From Streptomyces mesophilus (GTDB lineage Bacteria; Actinomycetota; Actinomycetes; Streptomycetales; Streptomycetaceae), in contig NZ_JAAKZW010000050.1 in assembly GCF_011044995.1 (NCBI RefSeq), positions 1-37,572 of the forward strand: a stretch of DNA of 37,572 nt. The letters are read 5' to 3'. Below, piece after piece: positions 31,268-37,572 of this stretch. Every line of letters starts with the position of its first letter. Positions within the stretch are counted from its first letter, which is position 1. Both the position numbers and the translations under genes were made by a program. Below the pieces are notes generated by a model. That model saw only the letters and a program-made list of their open reading frames with translations. It was not told the DNA's origin and ran no database searches.

Positions 31268-31915
31268 ATGACCACGGCTCACCGGATGTTCCCCGACATC
31301 TCCATCAGCACCGAGCGCCTTGTGCTGCGCCCGCTCGAGGACGCCGACGCTCCAGGCCTCGCCGAGATGATGAACGACGAGATGATCGGGGCATGGACGG
31401 CCGTCCCACAGCCGTACGGTGAGGCCGACGCAGCCAAGTGGATCAGCGAGTACGCCCCCACCGAGCGCGAGTCAGGCCGCGGAATCGACCTCGCCGTCAC
31501 CGAGTTCCTCACCCAGCGCCTGGTCGGCATCGTCCAGCTCGCCAAGACCAACTGGCGGGTCCGCTCCACCGAGATGTCGTACATCATCGCGCCCTGGGCC
31601 CGCGGTGAGGGCTATGCCGCCGAGGCCTCACTCGCCACCGCGCAGTGGCTCTTCCGCGACCAGCGCCTGGAGCGCATCGAGCTGCGCACCGCCGCCGACA
31701 ACACCGCGTCGCAGCAGGTCGCCCAGAAGATCGGCTGCATCAGCGAGGGCGTCCTGCGCGGCGCCTGCATAGCGCGCACCCGCGGCGAGGACGGCACCTG
31801 GACCGACTTCCGTACCGACTACATCGTGTGGTCCCTGCTGCCCGAGGACCTCGAAGGCGTCACCGACCAGCTCGCGGAGGCGTCCGGCTACTCGGCGTAC
31901 TCGGAGTGGAACTGA
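31268..31915 (+). CDS. RimJ/RimL-type GNAT acetyltransferase
   Basis: The 215-residue protein starts with the family pattern ISTERLVLRPLEDADAPGLAEMM (about 12-34) and carries the acetyl-CoA loop APWARGEGYAAEA (about 107-119), followed by RIELRTAADNTASQQVAQKIG, typical of the RimJ/L/Alat group that acetylates protein N-termini or small molecules. It is cytosolic. The ATG at 31268 has only a weak site upstream (GACGGAG). It stands alone between the met terminator and cobL, 91 bases from the latter. The substrate is not predictable. Confidence 0.88.
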   Translation: MTTAHRMFPDISISTERLVLRPLEDADAPGLAEMMNDEMIGAWTAVPQPYGEADAAKWISEYAPTERESGRGIDLAVTEFLTQRLVGIVQLAKTNWRVRSTEMSYIIAPWARGEGYAAEASLATAQWLFRDQRLERIELRTAADNTASQQVAQKIGCISEGVLRGACIARTRGEDGTWTDFRTDYIVWSLLPEDLEGVTDQLAEASGYSAYSEWN

Positions 31916-32006
31916 CCGGCGGTCCTGCGCACGGCGGTCCCCGCGCTCACCAGGTACGCTCACCCGTGCCTCGACGACCCCCGAGTACCGCAGGAGACTG
32001 ACGACC

Positions 32007-33215
32007 ATGGCCGACCGCGTCACGGTGATCGGCTGGGACGGCACCCCGCTGACCGACGCGGCCCGCTCCGCACTCGGCGCCGCCACCCTCGTCGCCGGCG
32101 CCGCCCACCACCTCGCGCTGCCCGAGGTCCCCGAGCGCGCCGAGCGGATCCGGCTCGGCAGCGTCTCGCTCGCGGCCCGGCGCATCGCCCGCCATCGCGG
32201 TACGGCCGTGGTGCTCGCGGACGGCGATCCCGGGTTCTTCGGAGTCGTACGGACTTTGCGCGCCCCCGAGTTCGGCCTCGAGGTCGAGGTGGTGCCGGCG
32301 GTCTCGTCCGTCGCCCAGGCCTTCGCGCGGGCCGGGATGCCCTGGGACGACGCCCAGGTCGTCGTCGCCCACCGCCGCACCCTGCGCCGAGCGGTCAATG
32401 TCTGCCGAGCCCATACAAAGGTCGCGGTTCTCACCTCGCCCGGCGCGGGCCCCGCCGAACTCGGCCTGCTGCTCGGCCCGGTCCAGCGCACCTTCGTGAT
32501 CTGCGAGGAGCTCGGCACCTCCCGCGAGCAGGTCACCGTCCTCACCTCCGACAAGGCCGCCGACCGCACCTGGCGCGACCCCAACGTCGTGATCGTGATC
32601 GGCGGCCCGGTCACCGCCGACACCGGCTGGATCGCCGGCCGCGATTCGTCGGGCTCCTCCCGCGGCTGGGCACTGCCCGCGTCCGCGTTCGGGGGTGGAC
32701 TCGGCGAGGGCGAGAACGACCGGGTCCGCGCGGCCCAGCTCGCCCGGCTCGGCCCGCGTGTGGGGGATCTCGTCTGGGACATCGGCAGCGGCGGCGGCGC
32801 GTTCTCGGCCGAGGCCGCACGCTTCGGCGCCGCGGTCATCGCCGTCGACCGCGACGCCGACTCCTGCGCCCGCACCACCGCCGTGGCCCGCCGCTTCGGC
32901 GTCCAGCTGCAGGTCGTCCACGGCACGGCACCGCACGTACTGGAAGATCTGCCCGAACCCGATGTCGTACGGGTGGGAGGCGGGGGAGCCGCCGTGGTCT
33001 CCGCGGTCGCCGACCGGCGCCCCGAGCGCATCGTCACCCACGCCTCCACGCGCGACCAGGCCGAACTCATCGGCAGGGACCTGATGGAGCACGGCTACGC
33101 GGTCGAGTGCTCGCTGCTGCAGTCCGTCGAACTCGACACCCGCGCCTGGAGCGAACTGGAGCGCGTGGTGGCCTTCGTCATCTCGGCCGAACGGTCAAGC
33201 AGAACCGGGGATTGA
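32007..33215 (+). CDS. cobL: Precorrin-6Y C5,15-methyltransferase (decarboxylating), CbiE-CbiT fusion
   Basis: CobL performs two methylations and a decarboxylation on precorrin-6B in corrin ring synthesis, using S-adenosylmethionine. The 402-residue protein is the expected fusion: a CbiE-type tetrapyrrole methylase (about 1-210) with ADGDPGFFG (71-79) and VVPAVSSVAQAFARAGMPW, then a CbiT-type Rossmann methyltransferase (about 225-390) with SAM loop VWDIGSGGGAFS (256-267) and the acidic VDRDADSCART. GCAGGAG is about eleven bases before the ATG at 32007. The partner is the bluB-cobT gene 490 bases downstream, which acts late in the same pathway. No cobalamin riboswitch consensus is seen upstream. 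Confidence 0.93.
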   Translation: MADRVTVIGWDGTPLTDAARSALGAATLVAGAAHHLALPEVPERAERIRLGSVSLAARRIARHRGTAVVLADGDPGFFGVVRTLRAPEFGLEVEVVPAVSSVAQAFARAGMPWDDAQVVVAHRRTLRRAVNVCRAHTKVAVLTSPGAGPAELGLLLGPVQRTFVICEELGTSREQVTVLTSDKAADRTWRDPNVVIVIGGPVTADTGWIAGRDSSGSSRGWALPASAFGGGLGEGENDRVRAAQLARLGPRVGDLVWDIGSGGGAFSAEAARFGAAVIAVDRDADSCARTTAVARRFGVQLQVVHGTAPHVLEDLPEPDVVRVGGGGAAVVSAVADRRPERIVTHASTRDQAELIGRDLMEHGYAVECSLLQSVELDTRAWSELERVVAFVISAERSSRTGD

Positions 33216-33704
33216 GGACCGCTTTTCGGCTCTTCGGCCGCACTGCGCACACCCTGGGTCGCTCACGACCGGTACATGGCTGTTTCACAGAGTCGACGAA
33301 TCCTGGAGCACGGCCGGTCAGGCCCGCTCAGGAGATGCCGTAAATCCGCCCCGCGACCTTGGTGCGCCGCCGCTCGCGGTAGGCTGGCCGATCGTTGTAC
33401 TGCTCCGGGGGGTTCGTCGCTTCGTGCGTCAATGTCCGGAAAGCGCGCCCGTTTTGGGGCGTGTGTGGTACGGCAGGACCGGAGGACGCGCGACGTGGCG
33501 TAGTCCACAGCGGGCTGTGGTGGATCTACTCGTCATGACGGTGGTTCGGCCGCGACAATGCCTAGGGCGCCGATGCCTTTGGCGCTTTGTCGACGAGTCG
33601 TACGTGCCGCGCGGCGCGCACGCTCGTTCTTGTCCTTGGGCGGGTTGTACACCGCCCGGGCAGCCGGCCGAAGAGGAAGTACGACCAATGGGCGAGGGGT
33701 ACGC
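33216..33704 (+). promoter_or_regulatory. Gene-poor 489-base leader between cobL and the bluB-cobT frame
   Basis: I find no convincing gene here. There is a possible promoter (TTGGTG at 33359-33364 and TAGGCT at 33380-33385, spacer only 15), a perfect 7-bp hairpin CCACAGC-GG-GCTGTGG (33505-33520), and an imperfect larger stem-loop (33553-33592, CGACAA with TTGTCG and an inner GCGCC with GGCGC). A six-codon ORF (MGEGYA, 33688-33708) with AGAGGAAG upstream overlaps the next gene's ATG. No known riboswitch consensus, including cobalamin, was recognised. Confidence 0.4.
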
Positions 33705-35168
33705 ATGACCGACACCGGCCAGGTCCCGGGCGAGGGACTGCCTCAGGACGCAGGCACGGTGGGCCGGCCCGGGGTTCCCGCCCCGGGTGCGCACACCTTC
33801 CACGATCCCTCCGGCGCCGCCGCGGAGGACGACGACCTGCTCCTGATGCCGGGGGCGCAGGGCGCATGGTCGGAGGACCGCCAGGCGTTCGCACCCGAGG
33901 GGTATCCCACCGCGCCCGGGTACGGCATGGGTGAGGCCGGCTCTCTGGCCGGGACTCCTCAGGCAGGCAACCACCACGTCGGCAACCACGGACTCGGCGA
34001 CCATCAAGTCGGCAACCATCAGGTCGGCGCTCCTCAGATGGGGAACCCTCAAATGGGGACGCCTCCGGCCGGGACGCCGATGGCCGGGGACCCGCAGATG
34101 TCTCCCGATCCGCACGGTCAGGCTTCGCTCGGTGCCCAGCCCGTGGCGGGCTCCGCGTTCGCGGCGGGTGAGTCCGGTGGCTATGACGCCGCACCGGCGG
34201 GCGAGCCCGGTCACCATGACGCCGCGGCCGGCGCCGAGTTCGCCGGTGCGCACGACGGCGGTTTCGCCGGCGCGCACGAGGCCGGTATGCCTTCGCCGCA
34301 GGACATGAGCGCCCCGGGCGCGCACGAAGCCGCCGGGCGCGACAGCGGTTCCGTGGACCTCGGCGGGGCGCGTATGTCCGCCCCGAAGGAGGCACCGGTC
34401 CGCCGCCCGCTGCACATGGGCCCGCCCGCGGTGGCCGGCCCCGCGACGCCCAGCCCGGTCCGTTCGCTGGCCGACCGCGGCCCCGCCGGAACGCCGGCCA
34501 ACCCGGTGCCGACGCGCCGGCCGGGACCGCCGACCACGGGACCCGAGTACCTGGACATTCCGCGCGAGGCCGACGGCACTCCCGTCGCCCCCGGACCGCA
34601 GCTCGGCTCGATCCCCGCGGCGCCCGGTGACGTTCCCGGCTCGCAGCTCGGCGAGATCCCCGCGCAGGCCGCGACCCCCTGGCCGCAGCCCCCGCAAGCG
34701 CAGGGTGCAGAAACGGTCGTTCCGCAGGCCCGCCCCGCCGGAGCCACTCCCGCGACCCCCGACGTCGAGGCGTTCCGCGCCGCTCAGGAAGCGGCCGGGT
34801 TCCGGCCCGCCCCGCAGGGCGCCGCGCTGTTCAGCGTCCCCGAGCCGGTCCACGCCGGTGCCGCCTACGCCGCACAGGGCTCGGCGCTTTCGGCAGAGTC
34901 CGCAGGCCAGGCGTACGCGGCCCACGGCGGCGAGCCCGGCCGGGGCCCGGTCGAGCCCGTGCCCGGCGAGGGCTTCGCGCCCCACGGCGGTCCGCAGCTC
35001 CACCTCGCGCCGCAGTCCGCCGGCCCGGCCATGACGGGCGGCGACAACCACCCGCCCGTCGCGCCGATCCCCATGCCCGCGGCCTCGTCCGAGGACCTAC
35101 CGGCCGGCGACGGTGCGGGCGCGATGCCGCAGGGCCTGAACTCCCAGGAGCCGGGCCCCATCGGCTAG
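33705..35168 (+). CDS. Disordered N-terminal region of the bluB-cobT frame, cut off by a TAG codon
   Basis: The 487-residue product (MTDTGQVPGEG...) is almost wholly low-complexity Pro, Ala, Gly and Gln sequence with no recognisable domain, signal peptide or membrane segment. Residues 88-132 are nine 5-residue repeats. GAGGGG lies six bases before the ATG at 33705. The frame ends at TAG 35166-35168 but stays open in the same frame straight through to bluB-cobT, ending 37553. I recall cobT genes in other streptomycetes as a single long protein with such an N-terminus, so this is likely the front part of one gene split by a nonsense change, a sequencing error or a read-through codon. It could also be a separate small protein. 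Confidence 0.55.
   Translation: MTDTGQVPGEGLPQDAGTVGRPGVPAPGAHTFHDPSGAAAEDDDLLLMPGAQGAWSEDRQAFAPEGYPTAPGYGMGEAGSLAGTPQAGNHHVGNHGLGDHQVGNHQVGAPQMGNPQMGTPPAGTPMAGDPQMSPDPHGQASLGAQPVAGSAFAAGESGGYDAAPAGEPGHHDAAAGAEFAGAHDGGFAGAHEAGMPSPQDMSAPGAHEAAGRDSGSVDLGGARMSAPKEAPVRRPLHMGPPAVAGPATPSPVRSLADRGPAGTPANPVPTRRPGPPTTGPEYLDIPREADGTPVAPGPQLGSIPAAPGDVPGSQLGEIPAQAATPWPQPPQAQGAETVVPQARPAGATPATPDVEAFRAAQEAAGFRPAPQGAALFSVPEPVHAGAAYAAQGSALSAESAGQAYAAHGGEPGRGPVEPVPGEGFAPHGGPQLHLAPQSAGPAMTGGDNHPPVAPIPMPAASSEDLPAGDGAGAMPQGLNSQEPGPIG
33966..34100 (+). repeat. Nine 15-bp in-frame tandem repeats
   Basis: Nine units encode GNHHV, GNHGL, GDHQV, GNHQV, GAPQM, GNPQM, GTPPA, GTPMA and GDPQM. The DNA units (for example GGCAACCATCAGGTC at 34011) remain similar, so they arose by slippage. 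His-rich units could bind metal. Confidence 0.8.
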
Positions 35169-35282
35169 TTCGTCCCCGTCGAGGGCGTCGTCCCGTCCAC
35201 CCCGCACCTCGCCCCCACCCCGCCCCAGCCGCTCCGCCTGCCGGAAGAGCCGGCCGCGGGTGCGGAGGAGTCGGCGGTATCG

Positions 35283-37553
35283 GTGGAGGAGCCGACAGCA
35301 CCGGTCCAGGAGGCATCCGTACCGGTCCAGGAGCCAGCAGCACCGGTCCAGGACACCTCCGCACCCGTGCAGGAGGCACCCGTACCGTCGCAGGACACCC
35401 CCGTACCGACGCAGGAGACCGCCGCCCCGGCCCCGGAAGCGGCCGCGCCCGTGCAGGAGCCGGCCACCCCGTCCGAGCCCGAGCCGCCGCAGGCCGAGGC
35501 CGCCGAGTCCGACGTGCCCATGGAGCACGAGGCGCAGCCCGCCCGCGACTCCACCTTCGCCGTCCCGGCCCCCCGCGAGGGCGAGCCGGAGCACCAGGCG
35601 ACGGCGGCCGCCGAGGTGGCGGACGCCGAGGTGCCGGACGCGCAGGAGTCGCCGGCCGCCACCGAGGCCCAGGACGCGGCTGAGGATTCCGCCACAGAGG
35701 GGCAGGCCGAGCCGGCAGCCGCCGAACCCGCCGCCCAGGAGCCCGAGGAAGTGGGCCCCGAACTCCTCCAGTTCGCCGACGAGTTGGACACCCCGGACAA
35801 CGCCGACGTATCCGCCGAAGGCCCCGCCGCCCCCGGCTACGCCGACGCCGAGCGCGAGGCCGTCCTGCGCGTGATGCGCGAGCGCCGCGACATCCGCAAC
35901 GGCTTCCGCAGCGACCCCATCCCGCACGAGGTCCTGCTCCGCGTCCTCGAGGCCGCCCACACGGCGCCCTCCGTCGGTCACTCGCAGCCCTGGGACTTCG
36001 TCGTCATCCGCTCCGCCGACACCCGGCGCACGATGCACGAACTCGCCATGCGTCAGCGCGAGGCGTACGCGAAGTCGCTGCCCAAGGGCCGCGCGAAGCA
36101 GTTCAAGGAACTGAAGATCGAGGCCATCCTCGACACCCCGGTGAACATCGTCGTCACCGCCGACCCCACCCGCGGCGGCCGCCACACCCTCGGCCGGCAC
36201 ACCCAGCCGCAGATGGCCCCGTACTCCTCCGCGCTCGCCGTCGAGAACCTGTGGCTCGCGGCCCGCGCCGAAGGCCTCGGCGTCGGCTGGGTCAGCTTCT
36301 TCGACGAGCGCGAGATGGTGCGCACGCTCGGACTGCCCGAGCACCTGGAGGTCGTGGCGTATCTCTGTGTCGGATACGTCGACGAGTTCCCGGACGAGCC
36401 CGAGCTGATGCAGGCCGGCTGGTCCAAGCGCCGCCCGCTGTCGTGGGTCGTGCACGAGGAGACCTACGGACGCCGCGCGCTGCCCGGCGAGGACCCGCAC
36501 GATCTGCTCTCCGAGACCGTGGCCAACATCCGTCCGCTGGACGCCAAGGCGCTCGGCGAGGCGTGGGAGCGGCAGAAGCGGATGACCAAGCCGCCGGGCG
36601 CGCTCGGCATGCTGGAGATCATCTCCGCACAGCTCGCGGGCCTGTCCCGGATGTGCCCGCCACCGATCCCGGAGCCCGCGGCCGTCGCGATCTTCGCGGG
36701 CGACCACGGGGTGCACGCCCAGGGCGTGACCCCCTGGCCGCAGGAGGTCACCGGCCAGATGGTCGCCAACTTCCTGGGCGGCGGCGCGGTCTGCAACGCG
36801 TTCGCCAACCAGGTGGGCGCCGAGGTCTGCGTCATCGACGTGGGCGTCGCCTCCGACCTGCCGGCCACGCCGGGCCTGCTGCCCCGCAAGGTCCGCGCCG
36901 GTACGGCCGACATGACGACCGGCCCCGCCCTGACCCGCGAAGAGGTCAAGGCGGCCATCGAGGTCGGCATCGAGACGGCCCGCGACCTGGTCGCCGCCGG
37001 CAACAAGGCGCTGCTCACGGGGGAGATGGGCATCGCCAACACCACCGCGTCCGCGGCGCTGATCTCCGTCTTCACCGGCGCCGACCCGTCCGAGGTGACG
37101 GGCCGCGGCACCGGCATCAACGACGAGACCCTCGCCCGCAAGACGGACGTCGTACGGCGCGCGCTGGAACTGCACCAGCCGGACCCGGCCGACCCCATCG
37201 GCGTCCTCGCGGCCATCGGCGGCCTCGAACACGCCGCCATGGTGGGCCTGTTGCTCGGCGGCGCGTCCCTGCGCACACCGGTGATCCTGGACGGCGTGAG
37301 CGCCGGCGCGGCGGCCTTGGTCGCCCGCGCCATCGCCCCCGAGGTCCTCGCCGCGTGCATCGCGGGCCACCGCAGCGCGGAGCCCGGCCACGTCGCGGCC
37401 CTGAACAAGCTGGGCCTGCGCCCGTTGGTCGACCTGGACCTCCGCCTCGGCGAGGGCACAGGCGCCCTCCTCGCCCTCCCGGTCGTCCAGTCGGCCGCCC
37501 GCGCGATGCACGAGGTGGCGACCTTCGACTCTGCGGGCGTCACGGAAAAATAG
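35283..37553 (+). CDS. cobT: BluB-CobT fusion: dimethylbenzimidazole synthase and its phosphoribosyltransferase
   Basis: A disordered N-terminus with eight 7-residue repeats leads into a BluB-type nitroreductase domain (about 35850-36490; RRDIRNGFRSDPIP, HTAPSVGHSQPWDF, GVGWVSFFDERE), which makes the lower ligand dimethylbenzimidazole from reduced FMN. CobT (about 36540-37545) follows, with FAGDHGVHAQGVTPWPQEVT, TGEMGIANTTASAAL and the catalytic Glu in LRLGEGTGA. CobT joins the base to nicotinate mononucleotide's ribose phosphate. Linking both would channel the base. The listed start is the GTG at 35283, with GGAGGAG 12 bases away, a poor spacing; the frame is open back to 35169, after the TAG. 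Both enzyme domains look intact. Confidence 0.9.
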   Translation: MEEPTAPVQEASVPVQEPAAPVQDTSAPVQEAPVPSQDTPVPTQETAAPAPEAAAPVQEPATPSEPEPPQAEAAESDVPMEHEAQPARDSTFAVPAPREGEPEHQATAAAEVADAEVPDAQESPAATEAQDAAEDSATEGQAEPAAAEPAAQEPEEVGPELLQFADELDTPDNADVSAEGPAAPGYADAEREAVLRVMRERRDIRNGFRSDPIPHEVLLRVLEAAHTAPSVGHSQPWDFVVIRSADTRRTMHELAMRQREAYAKSLPKGRAKQFKELKIEAILDTPVNIVVTADPTRGGRHTLGRHTQPQMAPYSSALAVENLWLAARAEGLGVGWVSFFDEREMVRTLGLPEHLEVVAYLCVGYVDEFPDEPELMQAGWSKRRPLSWVVHEETYGRRALPGEDPHDLLSETVANIRPLDAKALGEAWERQKRMTKPPGALGMLEIISAQLAGLSRMCPPPIPEPAAVAIFAGDHGVHAQGVTPWPQEVTGQMVANFLGGGAVCNAFANQVGAEVCVIDVGVASDLPATPGLLPRKVRAGTADMTTGPALTREEVKAAIEVGIETARDLVAAGNKALLTGEMGIANTTASAALISVFTGADPSEVTGRGTGINDETLARKTDVVRRALELHQPDPADPIGVLAAIGGLEHAAMVGLLLGGASLRTPVILDGVSAGAAALVARAIAPEVLAACIAGHRSAEPGHVAALNKLGLRPLVDLDLRLGEGTGALLALPVVQSAARAMHEVATFDSAGVTEK
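35301..35468 (+). repeat. Eight 21-bp in-frame tandem repeats
   Basis: Units encode PVQEASV, PVQEPAA, PVQDTSA, PVQEAPV, PSQDTPV, PTQETAA, PAPEAAA and PVQEPAT, a Pro-spaced acidic linker before BluB. DNA similarity is highest in the first four units. Confidence 0.8.
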
Positions 37554-37572
37554 CCCCTGCGGCGCTTGAGCA

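Noticed and set aside
33216..33704. Cobalamin riboswitch upstream of the bluB-cobT frame
   Set aside because: No B12-box-like consensus was found, though the length and position would suit one. The region upstream of cobL is too short to hold one.
33424..33708. A 94-codon ORF before the bluB-cobT frame
   Set aside because: It is Arg/Cys-rich with no family resemblance and crosses two hairpins; only its last six codons have a plausible ribosome site.
35097..37511. An 804-codon open frame antisense to bluB-cobT
   Set aside because: It is the mirror of a strongly GC3-biased gene. Its product is Gly/Arg/His-rich and matches no family, while the other strand encodes intact BluB and CobT.

Overview
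The window looks like chromosomal DNA of a streptomycete. GC content is very high, third codon positions are almost all G or C, GTG and TTG starts are common, and ATGA/GTGA start-stop overlaps are frequent. The gene order (arg cluster, TetR/MFS pair, acyltransferase, secreted GlpQ, sigma factor, metNIQ, cobalamin genes) resembles, from memory, the region around argH to cobT in Streptomyces coelicolor. I could not check this by search.

Layout. 1-569 is gene-free, with degenerate 65-bp repeats and a long inverted repeat. 570-5787 holds accessory genes: a LysR-type effector domain without its DNA-binding domain, a DUF5997-type protein, an aminoglycoside/hydroxyurea-type kinase, a leucine-rich-variant repeat protein and a Fic-domain fusion. 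5977-13915 is a nearly complete arginine block: argC-argJ-argB-argD-argR, tightly overlapped from one promoter, then argG-argH from a second. The two promoters share TTGCAT and AGTCATGC elements that fit ArgR operators. ArgJ recycles the acetyl group, so the cluster makes ornithine by the cyclic route; the ornithine carbamoyltransferase step is not encoded here. 14036-16122 is a TetR regulator and a DHA2-type efflux pump behind a perfect 13-bp-arm palindrome.

16218-22174 is the least conventional part: a seven-gene run encoding a small secreted protein, a MoxR ATPase, a DUF58 protein, a membrane VWA protein, a membrane-anchored DegP-like protease, an OmpR-type response regulator and a histidine kinase. 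The first four genes overlap start-to-stop, and the first has a hairpin that would cover its ribosome binding site. This reads as an envelope-stress or assembly module that carries its own sensor.

22199-27103 holds a PlsC-type acyltransferase, a Tat-exported glycerophosphodiesterase behind an array of 11-bp repeats that looks like a PhoP operator, a sigma-70-like factor, an acetyltransferase, two small membrane proteins and a HAD phosphatase. 27195-31130 is a methionine ABC importer (metN-metI-metQ plus a second metQ) preceded by a 28-codon ORF rich in Cys and Met codons, a likely attenuator. 31268-37553 holds another acetyltransferase, a CbiE/CbiT fusion (cobL) and a very long bluB-cobT reading frame cut by one in-frame TAG at 35166-35168.

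Several genes (LysR-like, DUF5997, kinase, LRV, argG, tetR, HAD, Cys/Met leader) have a TANNNT-like -10 element six or seven bases before the start codon, which predicts leaderless transcripts. I saw no tRNA, rRNA, CRISPR array, insertion sequence or prophage gene.
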